Shown here in pieces: positions 19,751 through 27,798 of a stretch of DNA of 64,000 bases. Position 1 is the stretch's first letter. The number at the start of each line of letters is the position of its first letter. A model generated the notes under the pieces. That model worked only from the letters and a program-made list of their open reading frames with translations. It ran no database searches and was not told the DNA's origin. Position numbers and translations under genes: made by a program. Source of the stretch: Hymenobacter yonginensis. Its GTDB lineage: Bacteria; Bacteroidota; Bacteroidia; Cytophagales; Hymenobacteraceae. The DNA lies in contig NZ_CP115396.1 in assembly GCF_027625995.1 (NCBI RefSeq), positions 4,216,501 to 4,280,500 on the forward strand, read 5' to 3'.

Positions 19751-20605
19751 ATGAAAGCCACTTTCCGTTCTCTCAGCCTGGCTGCCCTCACCGGCGGCGT
19801 CCTCCTGCTCGGCACTGCTTCCTGCTCTAAAGATAACGACCCGGCCGCCCCCGAAAGCGTGGTATCGGCCGAAGACTCCGGCGCCGCCGAAGACGAAACC
19901 GGCAGCCTCAACGACTTGGTAGAAGCCGCCGCCCCCGCCGATGCCAGCCTGCCAAACGGCGCCGTAGCCGAGCCTGCCGACCTGGCCCGTGTGCTTTCCG
20001 GCTGCGCCACCCGCACCTGGGACCCCGCCACCCGCACCCTCACCCTCGACTTCGGCACCACCAACTGCATTAGCCCCAACGGCGTGGCGCACCGCGGCAA
20101 AATCGTAGCCGTCTTCGCTGGGCCGTTCCGCCAGCAGGGCTCCACCGTCACCATCACGCTGGTCGACTATTTCCGCAACGACAACCAGCACACCGGCACC
20201 CGCGTCATCCGCAACCTCGGCGACGGTTCCTACTCGCTCGACGTGCAGAACGCCAGCGTTATCAAGTCGGATGGCACGCACTCCTGGACTTCGCAGCGCG
20301 TCTACACCCGCCTCGCCGGTCAGGCCACCCGCACCATCCTCGACGACCAGTACTCGGTGACGGGCAGCGCCAGCGGCACCAACCGCAACCGCGTGCAGTA
20401 CTCAGTCACCATCCAGCAGCCGCTACTCAAGGTGTTCACGCCCGGCTGCGCCCGGTTCTTCACGGCCGGCACCGTCAATATCGAGAATTCGCGCGGCAAA
20501 AGCCTGCTCCTCAACTACGACCCCACCGGCACCCAGGCCTGCGACAATATTGCGTCCGTGACCTGCAACGGCCGCACGCGCACCATCCGCCTGGGCGGGC
20601 GCTAG
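19751..20605 (+). CDS. Secreted lipoprotein, unknown
   Basis: 284 residues. Lipoprotein signal with lipobox LGTASC (Cys25). After an acidic linker (residues ~27-65, EDSGAAEDETGS), the body has CATRTWDPATRTLTLDFGTT, VDYFRNDNQHTGTRVIRN and a C-terminal pair of short Cys segments (CNGRTRTIRLGG). Several Cys at 75-100 and near the end may form disulfides. The beta-rich pattern suggests a surface protein. I do not recognise a named family. The start at ATG 19751 is chosen over 19601 because the signal begins there. Confidence 0.75.
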   Translation: MKATFRSLSLAALTGGVLLLGTASCSKDNDPAAPESVVSAEDSGAAEDETGSLNDLVEAAAPADASLPNGAVAEPADLARVLSGCATRTWDPATRTLTLDFGTTNCISPNGVAHRGKIVAVFAGPFRQQGSTVTITLVDYFRNDNQHTGTRVIRNLGDGSYSLDVQNASVIKSDGTHSWTSQRVYTRLAGQATRTILDDQYSVTGSASGTNRNRVQYSVTIQQPLLKVFTPGCARFFTAGTVNIENSRGKSLLLNYDPTGTQACDNIASVTCNGRTRTIRLGGR

Positions 20606-20617
20606 AATCCGGCTCAA

Positions 20618-20663
20618 ACAACGAAATGGCCGCTCTGCACCTGCAGAGCGGCCATTTCGTTGT
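20618..20663. terminator. Strong bidirectional terminator
   Basis: A 22-bp perfect inverted repeat (ACAACGAAATGGCCGCTCTG... with its complement) separated by 2 nt. It lies between the convergent lipoprotein gene and ispD. Confidence 0.85.
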
Positions 20664-20680
20664 AAGCTGAAGTAAGCGTC

Positions 20681-21367
20681 CTACGCCTGCTGCGTGCGCA
20701 GTAGCACCTCGGCCAGCAGCATGTCCTCGGGCGTCGTGATTTTGAGGTTGCGGTAGTCGCCTTCCACGAGTTGGATGGCGTGCAGGTCTTCCACCACGCT
20801 GGCGTCGTCGGTGAACGTACTTAGCTCGGGCAGCTGGTAGGCGCGGCGCAGCAGCCCCAGTTCAAAGCACTGCGGCGTCTGCACCAGCCGCAGGCGGGCC
20901 CGGTTCAGGGCGTAGGAGCCCTGCTGGCTCAGGTTGCGCACCGAGTCCTTGGGCACTACCGCCGCCACGGCCGCGCCGTGGTTGTAGGCCGCCTCGAAGG
21001 TGGCTTCTATCACCCGGTTGGGCGTGAGGGGCCGCACGCCGTCGTGCACGGCCACGGTGCCGGTGGCTTCGTTGTCCAGCAGCGCCAGGCCGCGCTTCAC
21101 CGACGCCCAGCGCGTAGTGCCGCCGGTGGTCAGCTCGTGCGGCGGCACGTGCGCGTGCTCCGCGCACAGCGCCTGCCAGGTAGCCACCTGCTCGGCGGGC
21201 AGCACCACAATCAGCCGGCGCACGCCCAGCGCAGCATGGGCAAAGCGGCGCAGCGTGTGCAGCAGCACCGGCTCGCCCAGCAGCGGCAGAAACTGCTTGG
21301 GCTGCTCGGTGCCCATGCGCGAGCCGCTGCCGCCCGCTACCAGAATGGCGAATCTGTCTGTAGACAT
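20681..21367 (-). CDS. ispD: 2-C-methyl-D-erythritol 4-phosphate cytidylyltransferase
   Basis: Third enzyme of the MEP isoprenoid pathway: joins MEP and CTP to give CDP-ME. 228 residues, normal length. N-terminal nucleotide-binding motif AGGSGSRMGTEQPKQFLPL, the central VAVHDGVRPL, and TFTDDASVVE and KITTPEDMLLAE near the end are all family signatures. The MEP pathway supplies precursors for the carotenoids made with crtY in this window. QueA lies upstream on the same strand, separated by a hairpin. Confidence 0.95.
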   Translation of the reverse strand: MSTDRFAILVAGGSGSRMGTEQPKQFLPLLGEPVLLHTLRRFAHAALGVRRLIVVLPAEQVATWQALCAEHAHVPPHELTTGGTTRWASVKRGLALLDNEATGTVAVHDGVRPLTPNRVIEATFEAAYNHGAAVAAVVPKDSVRNLSQQGSYALNRARLRLVQTPQCFELGLLRRAYQLPELSTFTDDASVVEDLHAIQLVEGDYRNLKITTPEDMLLAEVLLRTQQA

Positions 21368-21405
21368 GAGAAATCAGAAGTTGAAGTTGAGAAGCCAGCC
21401 AATGC

Positions 21406-21437
21406 AAAGGCCCGGCCACCAAAGGTAGCCGGGCCTT
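21406..21437 (-). terminator. Hairpin between queA and ispD
   Basis: AAGGCCCGGC pairs with GCCGGGCCTT around 11 nt. T-tract is short, so termination of queA transcripts may be partial. Confidence 0.55.
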
Positions 21438-21492
21438 GTGGCAAGAAGAAGCGGAGCCTTATTTCGGGCCGCTTACGTCTGCCAGGTGCAGC

Positions 21493-22545
21493 CTACAGAA
21501 TCAGCATGGCGTCGCCGTAGCTGAAGAACTTATATTTCTCCTTGATAGCCAGCTTGTACGCCTCAATCAGCAACTCGTGGCCGGCGAAGGCCGAGGCCAT
21601 CATCATCAGCGTGCTTTCCGGGGTGTGGAAGTTGGTGAGCAGGCAGTTGGCGATTTTGAAATCGTACGGCGGGAAGATGAACCGGTCTGTCCAGCCCTCG
21701 TTGGCCTTCAGGCGCAGGTTAGCCGACACCGACGACTCCATGGCGCGCATGGAGGTGGTGCCCACGGCGCACACGCGCTTCTTGGCATCCAGCGCCTTGT
21801 TCACCACCACGGCCGTCGAGCCGGGCACGATGAAGTTCTCGGAGTCCATCTTGTGCTTGGTCAGGTCTTCCACGTCTACGGGGCGGAAGGTGCCCAGGCC
21901 CACGTGCAGCGTCACGGGTGCTACTTCCACGCCTTTGATTTCCAGGCGCTTCAGTACCTCGCGGGTGAAGTGCAGGCCGGCCGAAGGCGCGGCCACGGCG
22001 CCGGTGTTCTTGGCGTAGATGGTCTGGTAGCGCTCCTTATCGGCGGGCTCGGCTTCGCGGGTGATGCTCTCGCGGGGCAGCGGCGTTTCGCCGAGGTTGT
22101 GCAGGGCTTTGTAGAACTCCTCGTCGGTGCCATCAAACAGGAACTTGATGGTGCGGCCGCGGGAGGTGGTGTTGTCGATTACTTCGGCTACCACTTCGCC
22201 TTCCTCATCGAAGTACAGCTTGTTGCCAACGCGGATTTTGCGGGCCGGGTCTACCAGCACGTCCCAGAGGTGAATTTCCTTGTTCAGCTCGCGCAGCAGG
22301 AATACTTCGATCTTGGCGCCGGTCTTCTCCTTGTTGCCGTAGAGCCGGGCCGGGAACACCTTGGTGTCGTTGACCACGAATACGTCGCCTTCGCCGAAAT
22401 ACTCAATGATATCCTTGAACACACGGTGCTCGATCTTGCCCGTGCTGCGGTGCAGCACCATCAGGCGCGATTCGTCACGGTTCTTGGCCGGGTGCTGGGC
22501 AAGCAGGGCCTCGGGTAGTTCGAATTTGAATTCGGTGAGCTTCAT
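21493..22545 (-). CDS. queA: S-adenosylmethionine:tRNA ribosyltransferase-isomerase
   Basis: Makes epoxyqueuosine in the anticodon wobble position by transferring ribosyl from SAM to preQ1-tRNA. 350 residues, family length. It starts [20 protein letters not shown] and holds the family segments [43 protein letters not shown] and YGDAMLIL at the end. The start at ATG 22545 matches other QueA proteins; the longer frame to 22605 is not supported. Confidence 0.96.
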   Translation of the reverse strand: MKLTEFKFELPEALLAQHPAKNRDESRLMVLHRSTGKIEHRVFKDIIEYFGEGDVFVVNDTKVFPARLYGNKEKTGAKIEVFLLRELNKEIHLWDVLVDPARKIRVGNKLYFDEEGEVVAEVIDNTTSRGRTIKFLFDGTDEEFYKALHNLGETPLPRESITREAEPADKERYQTIYAKNTGAVAAPSAGLHFTREVLKRLEIKGVEVAPVTLHVGLGTFRPVDVEDLTKHKMDSENFIVPGSTAVVVNKALDAKKRVCAVGTTSMRAMESSVSANLRLKANEGWTDRFIFPPYDFKIANCLLTNFHTPESTLMMMASAFAGHELLIEAYKLAIKEKYKFFSYGDAMLIL

Positions 22546-22649
22546 AGGGTCAGGAAGGGCAATAGCTGGGGAAGCTAACGAAAATTTGAGCCGGCGAAAG
22601 TACATAGATTTGCCGGATTAATCGGTACTTTTCGGGCGAAATCACGCTA

Positions 22650-22736
22650 ATGGCTGAATTGCTTAATGGCTAAATGGTTAATTGTTCGCCAGCACCAGAA
22701 CAACTGTACCGTTTAGCCATTAAGCAATTCAGCCAT
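22650..22736. repeat. REPIN-type palindrome, family ATGGCTGAATTGC
   Basis: ATGGCTGAATTGCTTAATGG... (25 nt, 22650-22674) and an exact inverted copy (22712-22736) around 37 nt. A degenerate relative lies at 38098-38196. Confidence 0.9.
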
Positions 22737-22751
22737 TTAACCATCAAGTAG

Positions 22752-24014
22752 ATGAAAGCCCTGCGCCTGACTCTGGAAAGCTTCCGCTTCGCGTGGCAAG
22801 CCCTCAAAGCGAACCTCCTGCGCACGATACTTTCGCTGCTGGGCGTCACGGTGGGCATTTTCGCCATCATTGCCGTGCTCACCGTCGTCGATTCGCTGGA
22901 AGCCAACGTGCGCCAGAGCATGAGCTTCGTCGGCGACAAGGTGATTTACGTGATGAAGATGCCCTGGACCTTCGACCAGCCCGACTACCCGTGGTGGCGC
23001 TACTTCCAGCGGCCAGCGCCCACCGTGCGCGAGTTCCGCGAGCTGCAGCGCATGCTCTCCGACAACCAGAAGGGCGTGGCCCTGTACGCCGCCACCGGCG
23101 GCAACACCCTGCGCATGGGCTCCAACAGCATGGAAGGCTGTGCGCTGATGGGCGTTTCGTTTGAGTACCGCACCGTGTCGGACCTGCCGATTGCGGAGGG
23201 GCGCTACTTCACGCAGCAGGAGATTGATGCCGCCCGCAACGTGGCCATCGTGGGGGCCGATATTGCCACCAACCTCTTTCCGAACGGCTCGGCGCTGGGC
23301 AAGCAGTTCAAGGCCAAAGGGCTGTCGTTCACCATCATCGGGGTGGTAAAGAAGGAAGGCAAGAAGATCATCGACACGCCCAGCAACGACACCAACTGCA
23401 TCATCCCGTTCGGGTCGTTCACCAAGATGTTTGCTTTGAGCACCAACGGCTTTACGGGCGTGACGCCCACCATTGCCGTGAAGGGCCGCGAGGAAGACAC
23501 CGGCCTGCTCGACCTGGAGTACGAAATGAAGGGCCTGCTGCGCAACATCCGCACCCTAAAGCCCCGCGAGGAAGACAACTTCGCCCTCAACCGCCCCGAA
23601 ATGCTGACAAACATGGTGGGCAAGCTCTTTTCCGTCATCGGGCTGGCCGGCTGGGTGATTGGGGGCTTTGCTATGGTAGTGGGCGGCTTCGGCATTGCCA
23701 ACATCATGTTTGTGTCGGTGAAGGAGCGCACCAACATCATCGGCATCCAGAAGTCGCTGGGGGCTAAGAACTACTTTATCCTGTTCCAGTTTCTGTTTGA
23801 GGCCGTGTTTCTGTGCCTGTTAGGCGGCGCGGCCGGCATCTTCCTGGTGTGGCTGATTACACTCATTCCTCAGGATGCCATGCCGCTCACGCTCTCGGCC
23901 TGGAACATCACGCTGGGCCTCACCGTGTCGGTGGTGATTGGCATGCTGGCCGGCATCATTCCGGCCGTGCTGGCCGCCAACCTCGACCCCGTGATTGCCA
24001 TCCGGAGCAAGTAG
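22752..24014 (+). CDS. MacB/FtsX-like ABC transporter permease
   Basis: 420-residue inner-membrane permease of the MacB type. One N-terminal helix (about 20-45, LLRTILSLLGVTVGIFAIIA), a large periplasmic MacB-PCD domain (to ~285), then three helices forming the FtsX domain, with KERTNIIGIQKSLGAKNYFI between the first two. MacB-type systems export or extract lipoproteins, peptides or drugs by mechanotransmission with an ATPase. No cognate ATPase gene is adjacent; the nearest ABC ATPase (26602-27345) is of a different type. The start ATG lies directly after a dispersed palindrome. Confidence 0.9.
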   Translation: MKALRLTLESFRFAWQALKANLLRTILSLLGVTVGIFAIIAVLTVVDSLEANVRQSMSFVGDKVIYVMKMPWTFDQPDYPWWRYFQRPAPTVREFRELQRMLSDNQKGVALYAATGGNTLRMGSNSMEGCALMGVSFEYRTVSDLPIAEGRYFTQQEIDAARNVAIVGADIATNLFPNGSALGKQFKAKGLSFTIIGVVKKEGKKIIDTPSNDTNCIIPFGSFTKMFALSTNGFTGVTPTIAVKGREEDTGLLDLEYEMKGLLRNIRTLKPREEDNFALNRPEMLTNMVGKLFSVIGLAGWVIGGFAMVVGGFGIANIMFVSVKERTNIIGIQKSLGAKNYFILFQFLFEAVFLCLLGGAAGIFLVWLITLIPQDAMPLTLSAWNITLGLTVSVVIGMLAGIIPAVLAANLDPVIAIRSK

Positions 24015-24079
24015 CGCGTCAGACGAAAGCGGCCGCAGTACGTACCTGTCGCCATTTCGTAATGATATAGCTATTTAGT

Positions 24080-24096
24080 GTTAACAAATCGTTAAC
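24080..24096. promoter_or_regulatory. Twin GTTAAC sites, candidate operator
   Basis: GTTAAC at 24080-24085 and 24091-24096, starts 11 bp apart (one helical turn), ending 11 bp before the -7-like box TACTTTTG. Two palindromes on one face suggest a regulator site for the LOG-family gene. Inference. Confidence 0.4.
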
Positions 24097-24107
24097 TTGC
24101 CCGTCCG

Positions 24108-24115
24108 TACTTTTG
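24108..24115 (+). promoter_or_regulatory. Possible -7 box upstream of the LOG-family gene
   Basis: TACTTTTG matches TAnnTTTG, but transcription would begin inside the hairpin at 24118-24137, about 100 bp before the ATG. Either the hairpin caps the mRNA 5' end, or this match is by chance and the promoter is elsewhere. Confidence 0.35.
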
Positions 24116-24117
24116 GT

Positions 24118-24150
24118 CGCCCCGTTCTCGCGGGGCGGCTTTCTTTTTTT
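24118..24150 (+). terminator. Terminator after the MacB-like permease gene
   Basis: CGCCCCG (24118-24124) pairs with CGGGGCG (24131-24137) around TTCTCG, followed by a T-tract (24140-24150). Confidence 0.7.
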
Positions 24151-24222
24151 CAAATTCCCCCATTTCTCCTTTTTGGCCCCCGGCGCGTTGCCGGCCGCCA
24201 ATGGTAAGTAGCGTACCAGATT

Positions 24223-25086
24223 ATGACCAAGCTTAAGAAGACCAGCCGCACCAAAGTGGCCGATGAAGTGTTGAACGCCGGGAGCGGGCAGACTATCATG
24301 CAGCCCAACGTAAACGACAATAAGGTTAAGACAATCAGTGATATACGCGAGCAGACCCACGGCGAGCGGACGGTGCAGGTAGACGACGAGCAGCGCATCC
24401 GTCGCGCCTTCGTCGACAAGGACTGGAACGAAATCAAGATTGCCGACTCCTGGCAGATCTTCAAGGTGATGGCCGAGTTCGTGGAGGGCTTCGAGAAGAT
24501 GTCCAAAATCGGCCCCTGCGTGTCCATCTTCGGTTCGGCCCGCACCAAGGCCGACAACCCGTACTACAAGATGGCCGAGGAAATTGCGGCCAAGCTGGTG
24601 CGCCACGGCTACGGCGTTATCACGGGCGGCGGCCCCGGCATCATGGAGGCCGGCAACAAGGGCGCCCACTCGGAGGGCGGCCGTTCGGTAGGCCTCAACA
24701 TTGAGCTGCCGTTCGAGCAGTTCAACAACATCTACATCGACCCCGACAAAATCATCAACTTCGACTACTTCTTTGTGCGGAAGGTGATGTTCGTGAAATA
24801 CGCCCAGGGCTTCATCGGTATGCCGGGCGGTTTCGGGACGCTGGATGAGCTGTTTGAGGCCATTACCCTGATTCAGACCAAGAAAATCGGCCGCTTCCCC
24901 ATCGTGCTGGTGGGTACCAAGTACTGGCAGGGCATGTTCGACTGGATTCAGCAGGTGATGCTGGAAGACGAGCACAACATCTCGCCCGAGGACATGAACC
25001 TGGTGCAGCTGGTAGACGACGCCGAGTCGGCCGTGAAAATCATCGACGACTTCTACAGCAAGTACCTGCTGTCGCCGAACTTCTAA
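24223..25086 (+). CDS. LOG-family protein (TIGR00730, Rossmann fold)
   Basis: 287 residues. Carries the paired LOG-family motifs GGGPGIMEAGNKGA and MPGGFGTLDELFE, which bind nucleotide phosphates in cytokinin riboside 5'-monophosphate phosphoribohydrolases and related AMP-cleaving enzymes; older annotations call these lysine decarboxylases in error. The first ~70 residues (Lys-rich MTKLKKTSRTKVADEVL, then QTHGERTVQVDDEQRIRRAF) are an extension before the usual fold and may mediate other contacts. The real substrate cannot be read from sequence. The gene is flanked by a hairpin upstream and, on the base after its stop codon, by a dispersed repeat. Confidence 0.88.
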   Translation: MTKLKKTSRTKVADEVLNAGSGQTIMQPNVNDNKVKTISDIREQTHGERTVQVDDEQRIRRAFVDKDWNEIKIADSWQIFKVMAEFVEGFEKMSKIGPCVSIFGSARTKADNPYYKMAEEIAAKLVRHGYGVITGGGPGIMEAGNKGAHSEGGRSVGLNIELPFEQFNNIYIDPDKIINFDYFFVRKVMFVKYAQGFIGMPGGFGTLDELFEAITLIQTKKIGRFPIVLVGTKYWQGMFDWIQQVMLEDEHNISPEDMNLVQLVDDAESAVKIIDDFYSKYLLSPNF

Positions 25087-25124
25087 ATCACGGATTTAGC
25101 CGGATTTATCGGATTGCCCGGATT
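25087..25124. repeat. ATCACGGATT-type dispersed repeat after the LOG-family gene
   Basis: Starts on the base after the stop codon: ATCACGGATTTAGCCGGATT, then TATCGGATT and GCCCGGATT. Copy of the element at 6376 after asnS. Confidence 0.75.
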
Positions 25125-25167
25125 CGTTTTGGGCAGTCTGATGCCCCGGCCGGATGCACGTAAGGAG

Positions 25168-25195
25168 AAGCCGCTTCCAACGAAGCGGCTTTTTC
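25168..25195 (+). terminator. Terminator after the LOG-family gene
   Basis: AAGCCGCTT (25169-25177) pairs with AAGCGGCTT (25183-25191), followed by TTTCGTTGTTCTTT. Confidence 0.75.
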
Positions 25196-25241
25196 GTTGT
25201 TCTTTAGTGCCCGCATCACGCACCCATAGCCTGCTTCTTCC

Positions 25242-26447
25242 GTGTCTGCCCCTGTGAAATCCGACGAATCCGTGTCAACCCGTGACTTCGACTACCTGAT
25301 TGTGGGCGGCGGGGCAGCGGGGCTGAGTTTGGCCTACCACATCAGCCAGGAGCCGCGCCTGGCGGGCAAGCGGGTACTGCTGCTGGAGCCCGAGGCCAAA
25401 GACCAGAACGACCGAACCTGGTCGTTCTGGACCGATACGCCTATGCTGTTCGACGGCATTGTGGCGCACGAATGGACGCAACTGGCGTTCCGCAGCCCCG
25501 GGTTCGAGCAGGTGTTTCCGTTGAAGCGTCACCGCTACAAGATGATTCGGGGGCTGGACTTTTACCGGTTCGTGCGGGCGGCGCTGGCGGCCCGGCCGGA
25601 GCAGTTCACGCTAATGCAGGCCACCGTGGACACGCTGGCCAACACGGCCCAAGGCGTACTGGCCACTGGCTCTGCCGGCACGCACACCGCCCGCTATGCC
25701 TTCGACAGCCGCCCGCCGCAACTGGAGCCGCAGCCGCAGAAGTACCGCTACCTGCTGCAGCACTTCGTAGGGTGGGAGGTGGAAACAGAGAAGGATGTTT
25801 TCGACCCGGAAACGCAGGAGTTCATGGACTTTCGGAGGGAGCAGCACCACGAGGCGCGCTTCATCTACGTGCTGCCGTTCAGCAAGCGGCGGGCGCTGGT
25901 AGAGTACACGCTGTTTTCGGCGCAGGTGCTGCCGCAGGCGGAGTACGAGCACGCCATGCGCACCTATCTGGAGCAGCTCGGCGTCACGGATTTCCGGATT
26001 GAGGCCGTGGAGATTGGCGCCATCCCGATGACCGACCACCCCATGCCTGCGTCGGCGGGGCCGAACATCATCAACCTGGGCACGCGGGCCGGGCGGGCCA
26101 AGCCCAGCACTGGCTACGCCTTCAAACGCATCCAAGAGCACTCGGCGCGGCTGGTAGCGGCGCTGGCGGCCACCGGCCAGCCCCCGCGCAACCTCACCGG
26201 CGACCGGTGGCAGTTTGGGATGTTTGATGCGTTGCTGCTGGATATCATGCAGCGGCGCGGCGAAACCACCCGCGACATCTTCACCGAGCTATTCCGCCAC
26301 AACCCGGTGGAGCGCATCTTCGACTTCCTGGACGAGCGGACTTCGGCCCTGGCCAATCTGCAGGTGATGAACTCCGTGACGCCCTGGCCGTTTCTGCGCT
26401 CCATTGGGCACGTGCTGCGCGGCCGACCGGGGCAGCGCAAGGCTTAA
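25242..26447 (+). CDS. crtY: Lycopene beta-cyclase
   Basis: FAD-dependent carotenoid cyclase that closes the beta rings of lycopene. 401 residues, GTG start. The N-terminal dinucleotide-binding motif is DYLIVGGGAAGLSLAYHIS, followed by RTWSFW and the central IPMTDHPM segment; the C-terminus (SIGHVLRGRPGQ) is short as in bacterial CrtY. This fits red-pigmented Hymenobacter-type carotenoids. No other crt genes are visible here. The upstream gene is separated by a terminator, so crtY has its own promoter, which I could not place. Confidence 0.9.
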   Translation: MSAPVKSDESVSTRDFDYLIVGGGAAGLSLAYHISQEPRLAGKRVLLLEPEAKDQNDRTWSFWTDTPMLFDGIVAHEWTQLAFRSPGFEQVFPLKRHRYKMIRGLDFYRFVRAALAARPEQFTLMQATVDTLANTAQGVLATGSAGTHTARYAFDSRPPQLEPQPQKYRYLLQHFVGWEVETEKDVFDPETQEFMDFRREQHHEARFIYVLPFSKRRALVEYTLFSAQVLPQAEYEHAMRTYLEQLGVTDFRIEAVEIGAIPMTDHPMPASAGPNIINLGTRAGRAKPSTGYAFKRIQEHSARLVAALAATGQPPRNLTGDRWQFGMFDALLLDIMQRRGETTRDIFTELFRHNPVERIFDFLDERTSALANLQVMNSVTPWPFLRSIGHVLRGRPGQRKA

Positions 26448-26464
26448 GAGGTTTTGGCGAACAA

Positions 26465-26558
26465 TGTAGAGACGCAATATTTTGCGTCTCGTCGTTGCTG
26501 AAGTTGTTTAAAACGACCTTCCGTTCAACGACGAGACGCAAAATATTGCGTCTCTACA
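26465..26558. repeat. REPIN-type palindrome, family GTAGAGACGCAATATT, copy 1
   Basis: A 33-nt arm starting TGTAGAGACGCAATATTTTG (26465-26497) and its perfect inverse (26526-26558). Each arm is itself a hairpin (GAGACGCAA/TTGCGTCTC). The same arm sequence recurs at 31156. Confidence 0.92.
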
Positions 26559-26601
26559 TCGTGCTGCATGCCCATAAACTAATTCAAAAAGCGTCTAAGC
26601 G

Positions 26602-27345
26602 CTACCTAACTGCCAACGATGCCTCGCTCTCCAGAAACGCGCGGGCGGCCTGCACGGTGGCCGGCGTGAGCGGCTGTAGCGCCGGGGCAGGGTGGGAGAG
26701 GTTGAGCAGGTAGCCGCCGGGCAGCGCCAGCAAGTTGTCGAGGTCGTGGGTGATGCAGAGCACGGTGCGCTGCTGCTCCTGTACCCAGCTCGTCAGCAGA
26801 TCGAACACGCGGCGGCGGTAGTAGACGTCGAGCTGCTGGGTGGGCTCATCGAGCAGGTAGAGGGGCGCATCCTGCAGACTGAGCTGGGCCAGCCACACCA
26901 GCTGCTGCTCGCCGCCGGAAAGCAGCGTGAAGTCGCGCTCGGCGAGGTGGGCGCCGCCGACGCGGGTTAGGGCGGCTTCGGCCAGCTGATAATCGGCAGG
27001 GGAGTAGGCGCTGAGCAGGCCATGGTGGCGGTAGCGGCCCATCACCACCAGCTCCCGCACCCGAATCGGGAAGCCCACGGTGGTGCGCTGGGGCAGATAA
27101 GCCAGGTGGCCGTCAGCGGCCGGGCGGCGGAGCGTGCGCAGGTCGTGGCCGCCTACCGCAATGGTGCCTTGGTAGGGAATCTGGCCGGTAAGGGCCCGGA
27201 ACAGGGTGGTTTTGCCGCAGCCGTTGTGCCCGACGATGGCTACGAAGGCGGGCTCAGGCACGCACAAAAAAAGGTTGCGGAGCAGAACACGCTGTTCATA
27301 CCCCGCAACCAGATTTTCGACAGAAAGTATTGAGTACTGAGACAT
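26602..27345 (-). CDS. FecE-like ABC transporter ATPase, orphan
   Basis: 247-residue ABC ATPase. Walker A GHNGCGKTTL, signature LSGGEQQLVWLAQL, Walker B PLYLLDEPTQQLD, H-loop CITHDLDN. The pattern (long helical region, PIRVRELVVMGRYRHHGL) is that of iron-siderophore/heme/B12-type importers. There is no permease or binding protein gene nearby. Its first eight codons fall within the inverted element at 27327-27418, so the start may have been supplied by a repeat. Start is ATG 27345 (MSQYSILSVENLVAGY), which places the first beta-strand normally. Confidence 0.85.
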   Translation of the reverse strand: MSQYSILSVENLVAGYEQRVLLRNLFLCVPEPAFVAIVGHNGCGKTTLFRALTGQIPYQGTIAVGGHDLRTLRRPAADGHLAYLPQRTTVGFPIRVRELVVMGRYRHHGLLSAYSPADYQLAEAALTRVGGAHLAERDFTLLSGGEQQLVWLAQLSLQDAPLYLLDEPTQQLDVYYRRRVFDLLTSWVQEQQRTVLCITHDLDNLLALPGGYLLNLSHPAPALQPLTPATVQAARAFLESEASLAVR

Positions 27346-27418
27346 GAGAAGTTAGGCAGTACCGCCTGAAAAACGGGCTTATGCCAATACTAACTACTCA
27401 GTACTGCATACTCAATAC
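27327..27418. repeat. Inverted repeat, family GTATTGAGTA, overlapping a gene start
   Basis: GTATTGAGTA (27327-27336) and TACTCAATAC (27409-27418), plus AGTACTGAG and CTCAGTACT inside. The left arm covers the first codons of the FecE-like gene. The right arm lies 6 bp past the stop of the DUF2795 gene on the same strand. Confidence 0.7.
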
Positions 27419-27423
27419 TACTG

Positions 27424-27645
27424 CTAGTATTCGTCTTCGTTGAACATGAAGTCTTCTTTGGTCGGATAGTCCGGCCAAACTTCCTCGATGTTTTCGTAAG
27501 GCTGGCCATCATCCTCCAGGGCCTGCAGGTTTTCAACTACCTCCATTGGCGCACCTGAGCGGATGGAATAGTCAATCAGTTCATCCTTGGTGGCAGGCCA
27601 GGGAGCGTCTTCAAGGTACGAAGCGAGTTCCAGCGTCCAATACAT
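27424..27645 (-). CDS. DUF2795 protein
   Basis: 73-residue acidic protein of the DUF2795 family, common as a small stand-alone protein in Bacteroidota: YLEDAPWPATKDELIDYSIR, then GAPMEVVENLQALEDDGQPY and a tail rich in Asp and Glu (YPTKEDFMFNEDEY). Function not established. No signal peptide, so cytoplasmic. Its start at ATG 27645 gives the family's usual N-terminus (MYWTLELASYL). Confidence 0.88.
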   Translation of the reverse strand: MYWTLELASYLEDAPWPATKDELIDYSIRSGAPMEVVENLQALEDDGQPYENIEEVWPDYPTKEDFMFNEDEY

Positions 27646-27798
27646 AGTGGTGTGGGCTACTTAAAAAAGGTGGTCGAATGAAAAACTCCGGCTATCAAAA
27701 ACCCGGCCGGGACGGATAAGCTGACAACGTGGCTTGGCGCGTGGCGAATCCTGTCGGCAGCTTTCGGCAGCCAACGTAAGTTAACCGCTAAGGTTGTG

